Origin: Cannabis sativa | Taxonomy: Eukaryota; Streptophyta; Magnoliopsida; Rosales; Cannabaceae | Length of the DNA stretch: 64,000 nt | Assembly: GCF_029168945.1 (NCBI RefSeq) | Contig: NC_083610.1 | Location: 76,623,580 to 76,687,579 of the forward strand | Direction: 5' to 3' | In this document: piece after piece, positions 1 through 11,732 of the stretch | How the letters are laid out: each line of letters begins with the position of its first letter | How positions within the stretch are numbered: position 1 is the stretch's first letter | The notes under the pieces: model-generated | The model's input: the letters and a program-made list of their open reading frames with translations, nothing else | Database searches by the model: none | Told to the model about the DNA's origin: nothing | Program-made: the position numbers and the translations under genes

Positions 1-361
1 AAATAATTCTTCAATCAGTCCAAGAATTTCCGTTTCTGTACATACAGAATCGTGGGCAGTAACTACAACTTTCCTTTTATAGAAAAGGAAAGTCTAGCTC
101 CGGTTTTCTCTTCAAGAAACCTGATCTAAGAAAATGGGAAACTTAACACAAGATCAGATTACACAGCTGGTTAGATAAAAACGAAATGGGTAACCAAACT
201 TACCATTTTTACCTTTTTTTCAAAAATAGGAAAGCTAGACAACTTTCCTTTCAAGTTTGATTTACACAAATATGGAAACCATATCAATATATGCCAGCCG
301 AAATATACATTAAATAATAAAATATTTTTGTCAATTAAATATGCCAAAAATGGAATTAACA
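1..361 (-). mobile_element. Partial LTR of a SIRE-like Copia element
   Basis: The reverse complement of this stretch matches 57671-58035 almost along its whole length, apart from scattered substitutions and small indels. The LTR end TGTTAATTC lies at about 361 and the element runs leftward out of the window. Both copies contain the same short open frame, which is not a gene because it lies inside the LTR. The LTR ends three bases before the first ATG of the hAT fragment, so the retroelement inserted directly in front of it. The body of the element is not visible. Confidence 0.85.
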
Positions 362-363
362 AT

Positions 364-1017
364 ATGCTTAATATTGAAGTGGAAGAGGAAATAGAAAATG
401 ATAAAGAGGAAATGGGGAATGATAAAAATAAGAAGCCTAAGAAGAAGTCAGATATTTGGCAGTTTTTTACTAGAATTGTGGGTGGTAATCTTGAGGATCC
501 TAGGGCAGCATGTAATTTTTATGGGAAGGATTATGCTGCTCACCCTAAAAATTGCGGAACTAGTACTTTATGGAATCACTTGAATCGGTGTCCAAAGAAT
601 CCTAATAGGGTGAATAAACAAAAGACCTTGTGTTTCGAACCTAAGAAAGAGGGAGAGGGTGGTGTTACTGCGAACTTGATTGCAGTGCAATTTGATAAAC
701 AAAAGTGTAGGCAGTCTATTGCAAAATACATTTTGTTGGAGGAGTTGCCTTTTAGGCATGTGGAGAGTGAAGGGTTTAGGCAATTGATTCGTCAGTTAGA
801 ACCGAGACTTGAAACTATATCCCGTATGACAATTGCTAGAGACATTTATCAACTGTACTTGGATGAAAAAGAAGTAATTAGAGGTGTTTTGAAAAAAGTA
901 AGGATTTCTCTTACTACTGACACATGGACTTCTATCCAAAATATAAACTATATGTGTTTTGATTTTATTTTTTCTAGTATACTTCTATTTAGTTATAAAC
1001 TTTCAATTAGAATATAA
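364..1017 (+). pseudogene. hAT-family transposase N-terminus with BED zinc finger, truncated
   Basis: The frame begins at the ATG at 364; an earlier in-frame ATG lies inside the neighbouring LTR and is not native. It starts with an acidic and lysine-rich stretch, then a BED-type finger beginning WQFF and ending with the C...H...C part. The first CxxC pair reads CNFY, so the second zinc cysteine has become tyrosine. The segment TTDTWTSIQNINYM, typical of RICESLEEPER/Daysleeper-like hAT transposases, follows at about residues 185-200. The family reading stops near 956, where an Emigrant-like terminal sequence takes over, and the last residues to the stop at 1017 are not transposase. The RNase H-like catalytic core and the hAT dimerisation domain are missing. 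This is a dead fragment of a cut-and-paste transposase or of a domesticated relative. Confidence 0.8.
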
Positions 1018-1062
1018 TTTTATTGGTCCAAGTATATTCTTAAATAAGTGTTCTACTATATT
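957..1062 (+). mobile_element. Emigrant/Lemi-like terminal fragment
   Basis: This segment aligns with 11030-11126, the right end of the larger Emigrant-like unit, sharing TTTTCTAG, CAATTAGAATATAATTT and a degraded GTTCTACT terminus. No matching left end is seen nearby. It interrupts the hAT fragment. Confidence 0.55.
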
Positions 1063-1728
1063 GATTGATTATTTTTGCTTCAAATCTAAATTGACACAAA
1101 ATTAAAGCAAATTAAACATTTTTATCTAAAATAATTTTACAATTAAAATTATGAAAATATTTTAATAAAATTAATTTATATATACAATTATAGCTTTTAA
1201 ATCAATAAGTAGTGGTATTATTTAGTGGCTAGAGAATCCCAATTGTATTCAGAACATGTTGATAGCGGATGTTATCCTTGAATAAATCTGCATTCTTATA
1301 TTTGTTGAGTGCTTATTGTTTTTAGTGTTTGGTGACTGAGATTTTCTCCTAAAAAAAAAGAAAAAATTATAGCTTTTAAAGTAAATAAATTTGAGCATTA
1401 ATCAAGTACTTTTTATAATTTTTTTGTAGTTCAAATAAAACTCATACGAAAAATTTATAGTACACTCTTTAAAGGGGGTTTTAGTAGATTGACACGTGTT
1501 TACACGTTGAAGAGAATTTTTTAATTTATTTATTTTTTTTGTTGTAATAGTGTATGTTATAATTATTTAGGATGTAAATTTTTAAAAAAAATTCTCAATA
1601 GTTTACGTTCTTAAAAATAAAGTACAAATAATTTACCACTCCTATAAGAAACACAATAAATATTTAAATTTTATTTTTGATAATGTGAATTATTTAATTT
1701 TTATGAACAAATCAATATATATATATAT
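1063..1728. other. AT-rich spacer with one dispersed repeat
   Basis: No gene is visible. About 1460-1690 resembles 40055-40400: both read as ACACT then CTTTAAA or CTTAAAT, a TTTTAGTAGATT block, then a GTGTATGTTATAATTATTTAG-like block. I take these as two diverged copies of an unnamed short repeat. The end of the stretch is a TA dinucleotide run at 1715-1728. Confidence 0.45.
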
Positions 1729-2135
1729 GGGTGTGTTTTTAATGGGTATTACCCATGAATGGGTATTTAATTAAGGACCATTAGATTTAATCAAATGGAT
1801 GATATTTAAGGTTATTAATAATTTTTTTAAAATTAATATGTTTTGTTTTGACCTGTGACCTGATGACATGGCGGTCATCTTATTTTTCAAACCCATTTTT
1901 TTTCCTTTCTCATTCTCAAGTGAATATATTATAATTAAAAAAATCAAATCCCTAATACTCACAAATCCACTAAAGCGTAATGGAGGAAGAACAGAGAAGT
2001 AAAATCAAATTATTATTAATGTGGTAATTGTATTTCGGAAGAATCAATATTATCAATTTTCCCACCTACCTCCTTTTTCTCCTTCATCCACCAAAACGGC
2101 TTCCAGTCCTTCCACTCAGAGTAAAACTCATCAGA

Positions 2136-2330
2136 TCAAAGGAGAACTGAAGGGCATTGAGGGGGGAACCAAACGAGTAGTGTACAAGCAGGGCATCGAA
2201 TGGTTTGAGGGAACCGTTGGGGAAGTTTAAGGAGACAAATTGAGTACCCGAGGATTGCGTCACTGTCGTAGTTTTGTAAGCAAACTGGGCATTTTGGTAG
2301 CTCCATCATCACCGACCACCACCACGACCC
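2136..2330 (-). pseudogene. RING-finger gene fragment
   Basis: On the minus strand the reading starts MELPKCPVCLQNYD and ends with KLPQRFPQTIRCPACT. This is the start and end of a RING finger of a plant protein whose RING lies at the extreme N-terminus. The middle, which should hold the C-G-H-x-x-C core, is replaced by about eight residues (LGYSICLL). The cross-brace is therefore destroyed and the piece cannot fold as a ubiquitin-ligase RING. The frame stays open for a short way beyond the finger. It is one of several unrelated fragments inside the 1729-7685 element. The exact parent gene is not identified. Confidence 0.65.
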
Positions 2331-2339
2331 TCTTCCGTC

Positions 2340-3767
2340 ATTCAATTGTATGTAATGTCTCTTTAGTTCAATAGTATTAGAAGCTCTATTTTTTCTATTT
2401 GATTGAATCAATTATTGTTTCTATGGTTACATCTGAACATTTTTTATTTTATAATAATGATTCTATAGAAAATTTGGTGATTTTGAATCAGGGTTAATGA
2501 ATTCTTTCACTCGCCTCCACGTCCGCCGCTCCTCGCGACTGCGATCGACCACCAATGGCTTTTACGGCTTTAATCCTTGAAACCCCAAAATATTTCAACG
2601 ATGATGGTCCCTTTCAGACTCAAAATCCCAAATCTCACCAACACTGGTCTGTACGACTTCGATCCTTGAAACTAAAAGGATTTCACCAACATATAAGTAT
2701 TATGTATATTGGTGATTCCCTTTGCCTTTGCCACTGGCAAAATTATTAGAGGTATATGCCATTTTCTTTTTTATGAATGTTTGCCATTTTTTTTCTTAAC
2801 TTCAGTGATTAGATTTTCATTTGAGTTTCAGTTTTTTTTCATTTAATTGAAAATGCTTTACTATATGAGGATTGTGATGGTGTTCATGATTGTTGAGGTG
2901 ATAATATATGTATTTTCTTCATAATTTTCAATTTTCTGTAAATTATTTCTATTGTAGTAATAGTCTTTCATTGCCTTTTATCCTTTGAATAATAAAAACT
3001 TTGAATATGGATTGTTCAGGTTCACACTTCATTTATCTGCTTCTTCCATTCATACTGATATTGATTTTGATATGATATTTCTTTAGGATGGACTTGTTTC
3101 ACAGCGACCCATGTCAACTTTCTTCAGATTTGGAAATTTAGAATCTGGATTTTTTAATTTGTTGCAAAATTATCCAATATAGGTTATGATGCCACTAAAT
3201 TTGTAAATTATTGGATGAATTTTTAATTTTCTCTTAATTATTGCTATTATGTATTTGTGTTTGTTGGGGAATAACTTCCATGGTTGTTCTTTATCCTGTT
3301 TTAAGATTGGATTGGATGTAAGTAGAATATTTATGATCAACATTCCTCTACTATATATCTTTGCCAAAGTATCATTTTTTTTCTCTTTGGTTTTTGCTTT
3401 CTTTAGATGGAAACTAAGAAGGTGAAAGTTTCCTTTAGTTTTTGATTACTGATTTCTATATCACCCACTAATTAGTATTGTTTGTTTTATAGAGGGAGTA
3501 AGAGAAGAATCACTTCTTTTGGTTTTATGAGATTTGTTTCTGTATTAGCCACAATGCTGTTTTTCTGATATAGATTGTTGGATAAGAGTCATTAGACATA
3601 ATTTTTTTAGTATTTCATTTCAGATTGAAGAAAGTGGTCTACAATAATGACTCAGTTGACTTAAAAGAAACGGTGTGTTGAAGCAAAATATTGGAACTTG
3701 AAAAGCTTGTTCCTTCAATCTAGGTAATTATATTGCTCTAACTAATAAGGCTTTTTACTCTATATTT
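2340..3767. other. Non-coding interior of the Pack-MULE-like element
   Basis: This stretch is AT-rich with short poly-T runs. One open frame at 2555-2749 matches nothing I recognise and has no clear splice context. Parts may be intron or UTR of captured genes, but I see no domain. Confidence 0.4.
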
Positions 3768-3945
3768 GTGCTAAGTGCTGTGAACGTTTGGCTTACTATG
3801 TGATTTGGACTAATCTTGTTACTTATCTTATGAAAAAGCTGCACGAAAGAAATGTCTCGGCAGCAAGAAATGGTACCACTTTGGGAGGAACTTGCTACCT
3901 TACACCTCTTATTAGAGCCATCATGGCTAATGCTTATGGGGTAAG
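3768..3945 (+). pseudogene. NPF (NRT1/PTR) transporter exon fragment
   Basis: The plus-strand frame reads CCERLAYY, then TNLVTYL, then [12 protein letters not shown] and [17 protein letters not shown]. These are the first and second membrane-segment signatures of the NPF8/PTR-type nitrate and peptide transporter family. An acceptor-like site lies just before TGCTGTGAACG, and GTAAG follows the coding match, so this looks like a captured exon with its splice sites. Substitutions (family [10 protein letters not shown] reads [10 protein letters not shown], and TWQGT reads TLGGT) show decay. Only about 55 of the roughly 580 residues of a full transporter are present. No other NPF exon was found nearby. 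Confidence 0.75.
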
Positions 3946-4509
3946 ATGTTGAACTATTGGTGTTTTCTCCACAATGTACTTTATTCAACTTTTTTCAATC
4001 TAAGACCCATCTGTACACGCTTTGAGGGCACTTATATCACTTCCTGTCGTTTCCATTCCAACATTGAATATAAATTCTCAAACTTATTTTATGATTATGA
4101 TTATGATTTTTTGTGTAGTTATGAACATAATGTTTATAATGTGTTTATCTAAAGTAGTTGGTTAAGCATTTAGAATAGCAAGAGCAGCAGGATTAGAGCG
4201 ACTTCTTTTGAAAAGTAACAGTAAACATCAAAAAAATAATTATCACAAAATTTCATTACTCACTCAGAGTATAGGATTGAATCTATATCAGTATGTACTT
4301 ACAGAAGTATGATATGTCTTAAGAATGAAATTAGCTCCTACATTTATTTGAATTAGAAGCATATAAATTAAAGATTACACATCTTTCAGTTAATGCTTTG
4401 AAAGCTAAGTGTTGTAATGATTTCTATTTAGGATCATCTGTTGTTAGAAATGTCATTTTAATTTGTAAAGATTTTTCTAATATTCAGTTTGTACATTATT
4501 TTAAGTTGA
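3946..4509. other. Non-coding interior of the Pack-MULE-like element
   Basis: No coding match was recognised. It probably contains intron sequence following the NPF exon, since a GTAAG donor opens the stretch. Confidence 0.35.
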
Positions 4510-4690
4510 CTAATATTCAGTTTGTACAGGCACCTTCAGCTTTTGATTAGTTGCAATTGGCTGCACTAATGGTCTTTCTATCATTTCACGGGGAACAATA
4601 TCGTCGTCCTCACGAGTGATTTCGCTTGTTGTCACTGAAACTTGAAGATCACCATTGTCATAGATTGTTGTCCCTTCAAAAAAATAAAGT
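4510..4690 (-). pseudogene. Unidentified captured exon
   Basis: The minus-strand frame contains GTTIYDNGDLQVSV, then EITREDDDIVPREMIER and QPIATNQKLKVP. It has normal-looking protein composition, unlike the AT-rich surroundings, and is bounded by an AG before GGACAACA and a GT after CTGAAG. I cannot name the parent gene. It sits between the NPF and VARICOSE pieces and is probably another captured exon. Confidence 0.4.
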
Positions 4691-4755
4691 CCAAAACCAG
4701 TATTCATAAAAGCAAAAAAAAAAATATGTGCCTTAAAACATAAATAAAATTCCAA

Positions 4756-5250
4756 AAAGATACATTTGTAAAAAGTATGAACAGTTCTTGACGTATTGTT
4801 TCCATATTCATAGTTTGGTCACGTGAATACATGATATGATTCTTAAAGATAAACTCCCAACATTTTCTTTCAAATGAATAGTGCTTGTTTCAATCTTAGT
4901 GAAACTGGTTTTCAGAAAATGTGAGGTCAAGAAAAAGTTTTGGTCCCCTAAGCATTTTACTGATAGTATAACGACATTAGTCTTTTGTATCATCTGATTT
5001 CAATTGTAATTTAAAATGTCTCATAAGCCCTTAGAGACAAATTTAAAGACCCCATTAACCACAAAGTTGGGTTGGCAACCAAAGGTACCTACGAACAACC
5101 AATAGTACAAAAATCATTATAAGAGGAAAAAGTACAAACTATTTTTATACAACACAAATCATAAAAGTACAAAGATGTCCTAAGCGAGGTTCCTAGATTT
5201 CTTGCTATACAACAAAGTTGTGCTAACAAATACTAGACGAGTCTAAACAG
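4756..5250. other. Non-coding interior, possibly 3' flank of the VARICOSE piece
   Basis: No domain is visible. The part next to 5251 follows the native stop codon of the VARICOSE fragment on the minus strand, so some of it may be captured 3' UTR. Confidence 0.35.
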
Positions 5251-5965
5251 TCATTTACAGCTCATTAACACAGAGTTGATTACGTGCATAAGAAGGCGAA
5301 TGCTGTTGATATCTGAAGCTGAAGTGGTAGATTGATTGCGATGATATTCAAGTGTTTGGTAAACTTGTTCAAAGATTGGCCGGACATGCAATGCAATCAA
5401 AGGATCCGTTGGATTTATGGCCACAGCCACATCTGTCATCCATGCCAACTTTCTCGACATGTCATTGTTTATGTGGCATGCCAATTGTTGGAGAAGAGCC
5501 AGTACAACTCCTTGGCTTAATGGCAGTGGCACCAGTGACATGATTCCTGGTAAATCAACCTAAGAACACAACCAAGAAACTATGGAAACATCACTTCTGT
5601 GGAGGGCTCCTGTAAATGCTTCCTCAAATTTGCGCTCAGCGATCAGCCTTGATAATTCCTTAATAGGATCAACAGGTGATTCCGCCATTTCATGTACACT
5701 AGAAAGCGGACCATTGCTCAACTGTGTTGTCAAGGAATTTGGTCCTTTTGAGCTAGCACCTGCAGCTGCAAACGCCATCAGTTTACGTTGGCCATCAGCT
5801 AATTCTCCACTTAAGGTTCGAGTGATCGTTGACGCTGAATTAATTGCATCCCTCAGAGCAGCAGCCAGTGGAGAATGTGTGGACTCAAATTGCTGCTGAG
5901 TAGCACTTGTATGTTTAACAAACCCTTTCTGAAATGCAGCATCAACATGATATACTGGCACTGTA
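5251..5965 (-). pseudogene. VCS: VARICOSE / EDC4 C-terminal fragment
   Basis: VARICOSE is the plant scaffold of the mRNA decapping complex (DCP1-DCP2), acting in cytoplasmic P-bodies. On the minus strand the frame reads [35 protein letters not shown] and [13 protein letters not shown], then [37 protein letters not shown] and [12 protein letters not shown], ending at a native-looking stop (MSCK). It starts at a splice acceptor near 5965, so it is the last large exon with its 3' end. One in-frame TAG at 5560-5562 sits exactly where the family has Gln ([16 protein letters not shown]), consistent with CAG to TAG. The N-terminal WD40 part is absent. It is the best preserved of the captured pieces in 1729-7685. 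Confidence 0.85.
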
Positions 5966-6732
5966 ATGAAACAACATAGAATTGTACCAAACATACAAGC
6001 ACTATAACCAAACAAAATCTTTGCAAAACATAAAACACTAAAAAAATAATAGGTGCTCCCCACAAGATATTGAACCTGAAACCTCATGGGAGTGAACAAT
6101 AAACATAATTATTCAGCTCTACCTTGTGCATACCTTGCTTGCAACTAAAATCAGACAACTATTCTTGCGGAACAATCAAGACTTTGTTTGAAACATTAAT
6201 AAATGCAGAAATCAACCATGAAAAATGAAAAATTGAGCCAAGTAAGTAAATAGTTTATCACACAGGCAACTAATTGTCTACTAAGTTTTGTATTCTCTTT
6301 CTCACATACAAAATTTTGTAATATGTTCTTTTTATATATGTAATAAGAATACAGTCAATGATTAAGTGAATAATAGTGGTATCTCCTTATCTACATTTTT
6401 ATATCTTTTTTTGTCAGTAACAAAATTATCATATTAATACAAAAAATTGTGTAGGAAATGCAACCAATCACAGTTGAATAATGTCTCATCTAAAAAAGTA
6501 CTAATCATGTAAATTTCTTGGCCTAAAGTCACCTATTGAGGATTCTCAAACAATGTTGAAATGAAGAAAATTTGAGTTTTTTTTTCCAGCTAGAAATAAA
6601 GTAAAGCAGCACACAAAGGCTATAATTCAGAGGCAGCAAAGCATTCACAATCTTTGAATTTATAAAAGTTGAAAATAAAAATCACAAGTTTTGTAGAGAA
6701 CACACAAAGTTTTAAGGCTGAAAATAGCATAC
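5966..6732. other. Non-coding interior of the Pack-MULE-like element
   Basis: AT-rich sequence, partly intron-like upstream of the VARICOSE exon on the minus strand. No further coding match was recognised. Confidence 0.35.
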
Positions 6733-6850
6733 CTGAATTGCTAAACTGTTCCCAGCATGTTTCCCTCCACTTATAACAGTGAAACCAAGGACAAGAAGAG
6801 TCAAATTGGTTTTTCCAGAAAGATCAGCAATGTGTTTGAAGAATTGAACT
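6733..6850 (-). pseudogene. ENO1: Plastid-type enolase (ENO1) exon fragment
   Basis: Enolase converts 2-phosphoglycerate to phosphoenolpyruvate, and ENO1 is the plastid form. The minus-strand frame reads FFKHIADLSGKTNLTL, VISGGKHAGNSLAIQ, then a GT donor. The family has PVPAFTVISGGKHAGN here. The SGGKHAGN form, rather than NGGSHAGN, points to the ENO1 group. P-V-P-A has decayed to L-V-L-G, which removes conserved residues near the active site. About 35 of more than 450 residues are present. The native splice donor after CAG is retained, so genomic DNA rather than cDNA was captured. Confidence 0.75.
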
Positions 6851-7139
6851 CTGACATCATCTTTCAAGTAAATAAATGGATAATGAAAATCGAGGATTGG
6901 TTTGAAAGATGACATTTTTAAGCTTTCCCTATAAACAAAACACCTATTAAAATAAAAATCCTCAAACACCCACACATGGAGATACCCAATTCATAAAAGT
7001 AGGGTTCCAGTTTCATCAAATACGCTATAATAGAGTTAACGCTTTTTCATGGTTATAGAAAAAAGGGATTGTGCGAGTTGTACCTGAGATCCTTCTCGTC
7101 GAAGCTAATGGCAAGCTTTATTCTTAAGAACCCTCTTCT

Positions 7140-7541
7140 TTCTGTGGAGTTTTCGGGACGAAACGGCCGGAATCTGTGTGCCGCTGTCCACGTTGCTTGT
7201 GGCCATTACGCGCGACGACCAGGGTAATACCAGATGGGTTCACACCAAGCTGGTAGGCTGCTTATCTCCTCTTACAGCTGAAGCTTCTGCACCCTTACTT
7301 GTAGTCACGATGGCTAAGCACTACAGACACCCGTATGTGATCATTGAGGGTGATTCTGCCAATGCCATTGCTGCTCTGAAAAAAGAGGCCTCTTTTTGGG
7401 AAATCGATAGAATTGTAAGGCTGCAATTTCGTCATTTGTAAAACGGGTTTGATCCCTTTGGAAGTGATCCCCAACAATGTCATTTGTAATGACCACCCTT
7501 GGATTAATGAAACTTTTAGGTTTAACAAAAAAAAAAAAAAA
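7140..7541 (+). pseudogene. LINE 3' end with RNase H-like fragment and poly(A)
   Basis: The frame 7178-7441 reads VAITRDDQGNTRWV, LTAEASAPLLVVTMAK and VIIEGDSANAIAAL. This is the plant LINE-type RNase H domain with its E and D active-site positions, lacking the first D block. About 85 bases after the stop there is an A-run (7527-7541), the usual LINE tail. No RT is present, so it is a strongly 5'-truncated insertion or a captured piece inside 1729-7685. Confidence 0.65.
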
Positions 7542-7854
7542 GAATCATTATTCTTTATAATTAAAAAAATAAATAAAATTTTAAATAAAAAATTGTTGGT
7601 AACCTGTTATAGTAGGTCACCAAATTGCCACCTCATTAGTTTTTTGAGTACCCATTAATGGGTATTACCTATTTAGAAATCATCCATATATATATACAGT
7701 AGAATCTCTATTTAAGAATATTCTATTCAAGAATAACCTCTAATTTATTATAAAAAAATTAAGTCCTAATTTGGATCATTTATAAATAAGAATAACCTCT
7801 AAATTGTAATTAGTTATACATTTTTTAAGTCCCGTATTAATAAAGTTTACCTAT

Positions 7855-8573
7855 TGTTGCCCCTGATTTTGCCCAATGTACGTGGACCAACCAGACAAGG
7901 ACACGTGGACACAAAGGTTTTAGCACTTAAATTAATAGCTAAGTCTTTGTAAAGAAAGACATTATCTTGGATATGCCTCCCGGAGAAGGCATGCAAAGTT
8001 TTATATGCTCCCGGAGATCAAGATGGCATCAAAGCATCTCCGGGAGGTGTCAGGCTTCCTCTGAGCAGTCATCTCGCATTTAATGCCGCATGGGAGGAGG
8101 CGTGTTGGAACTGCCACACGCAATAAAGTCTGACGACACAACCCCCGATCTGCACTTACAAGACTATGACCACTAAAGTCTAATGACGGCTACTCTGTGA
8201 AGAATCACATCGGTCAAAAGGGAATAAGGACAGGCCTCATAAAATCCCTACAACACCTAGAGATTTGACCATGCATTACCCATGGTATATTCATTGGGAA
8301 TACACTTTATTGATAGTTACAGAAATACATGTATTATAATTCTGGGGATCACCCCACAAAAATACTATAAATACCCCCTCAAAGCTCATTAATGGGGTTC
8401 GAGAATTCTGGGTTCCATAAGTGCAAGAAGAGTAAATACTCACCAAGAACATTCTCTGTATTAAATACAATCATAAATATACAGACTCGTGGACTAAGGC
8501 TCATTAACGCCCCAACCACGTAAAAATCTCTCTCTTAATTTCTTACAGCTCTCTAAACTCTAGTTGACTGACA
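7855..8573 (+). mobile_element. Lone LTR, related to 43756-44504
   Basis: It begins TGTTGCCCC, ends near TTGACTGACA, and contains an ACTATAAATACC promoter-like block at about 8360. The R/U5-like part GACTCGTGGACTAAG ... CCACGTAAAA is shared with 44394-44432. No internal retrotransposon sequence flanks it, and I see no target duplication. It is either a solo LTR or the remains of an element whose other half was lost. Organelle DNA begins within a few bases of its right end. Confidence 0.6.
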
Positions 8574-8578
8574 ATGAC

Positions 8579-9011
8579 AAAAGCTTGCGAAACTAAGTAG
8601 GGCCTTTTGAATTGAATCTTAAGTAGTCTATCAGTGGTGCGAAGCGGCCTTGCCCCTTTTCAGTAGGGGAGCGAAAGGTTAGACCTTAGAAAGTCAGCGA
8701 ACAGCGGTTCTTCTATGTAGGTATGGCGTTCCCCCCTTGACTCTCTTAACGTCGAGCTAAGTGACTTCGTAACCTTTGCGTAGCGTAGTAGAATCCGGAA
8801 GAACAACTCAAAAGATAAAGAAGTATCGTTAATTTCTTCATGCTCGTTCCAAGTTCTAAGTACCATTTGTACAAATAAGAATCCCCTTCGTTACATGATT
8901 TCTTCTTCATATAGATAGATATAGGATCTAGGGAGGAATTACTTCTTCGAGGGGGATTCCGTTGAGTTCTTACGCTTTCATGTCCTGTCTACAACTCAGT
9001 TTACCCAATTA
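8579..9011. other. Organelle-derived flank, mitochondrial-looking
   Basis: This GC-richer block contains AAAGTCAGCGAACAGCGG and TATGTAGGTATGGCGTTCC, which resemble plant mitochondrial non-coding DNA rather than the plastid psbJ-petA spacer. The open frame at 8660-8866 has no recognisable product. It joins directly to the psbJ end. The mitochondrial assignment is from recall of sequence style and was not searched. Confidence 0.5.
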
Positions 9012-10860
<1,849 letters not shown>

Positions 10861-11128
10861 AATAAAATATATACATATATTTTATAAATATATTTATGTA
10901 GAATTAATAATTTTATTCTAAATTGTAATACATGTATAAATATTATATTTACTCAAAAATAATTCTATTATGATTTAATAGTAATGATTATTTATTGTTA
11001 TTGTTGTTACATTGATATTTTTAGGTATTTTGATTTTTTTTCTAGTGTAACTCTATTTAGTACTAACATATCAATTAGAATATAATTTATTAGTCCCAAG
11101 TGTATTGTTGGATAGAGGTTCTACTGTA

Positions 11129-11501
11129 TATAAAGAAAAAGTATGAGGCGTTGACATGACGCTCTAAAATTACTCAAAATAACTCTATTTATTCTCTTTT
11201 TAATTCTCTCATTTAAATTAATAAAATAATACTCTAAAATCACTTAAAATAGTTTTATTTAATTTTTATTTTTTTTTTATAAATATTCATTGATTAATTA
11301 ACTAAAAAATAATTATTGCTATTATTAATAATAACAATAAAAAAAATATCTAATAATAGATAATTTTTCAAACTAATAAAAAAAAAGATAGGTAGCAACT
11401 AAAAAATATTTTTATTATTATTATTAAAAATAATATATATGTGTATAGTAAAAAAAATCGTATTTGGAAGCACTAGAAAAATACATCTAACTAATTAAGT
11501 A
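11129..11501. other. AT-rich spacer
   Basis: Low-complexity AT-rich DNA between the Emigrant-like unit and the next retroelement. No gene or clear repeat was recognised. Confidence 0.4.
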
Positions 11502-11506
11502 ATAAA

Positions 11507-11732
11507 TGTTATAAATATTAATTTTTATATGGATGTCCAAATCTTTTATTTATTACCATTAATTGTAATCAACATTCCTTTTTTCTTAGTTTCTTAATAT
11601 TTGACTCTTGTATTTGTATAAATAGGGGTTCACCCCATTGGAATAAATAACTGAGCAATTCTCATTCACTTTCTCTTTCTCTCTTCATCTTCTTCTTCTT
11701 TCTTCTCATCTATTTTATATTATTTTAAATAT
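11507..11732 (+). repeat. 5' LTR of the 11507-14984 element
   Basis: It aligns with 14759-14984 with few differences. The last 10-15 bases differ, so the exact right end is uncertain. Confidence 0.85.

Larger units (their letters stand above)
1729..7685. mobile_element. Pack-MULE-like element with captured host exons
   Basis: The left end starts GGGTGTG and continues into GGGTATTACCCAT then AATGGGTA at 1744-1766. The reverse complement of the right end starts GGATGAT and continues into AGGTAATACCCAT then AATGGGTA. These form imperfect inverted repeats of about 40 bases. Both flanks are TATATA runs, so a 9-bp target duplication cannot be scored. Inside are exon pieces of unrelated genes on both strands: RING, NPF, VARICOSE, ENO1 and an unidentified exon, plus a LINE tail. 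A minus-strand exon-like piece near 7090-7140, reading KLAISFDEKDL before a GT donor, is also unidentified. No transposase is present. Acquisition of several gene fragments between terminal inverted repeats is known for Pack-MULEs; the superfamily assignment here is inferred from end architecture only. Confidence 0.65.

Noticed and set aside
7140..7541. Small intact RNase H gene
   Set aside because: It lacks the first catalytic block, has no proper start, and ends in a LINE-type poly(A) run.
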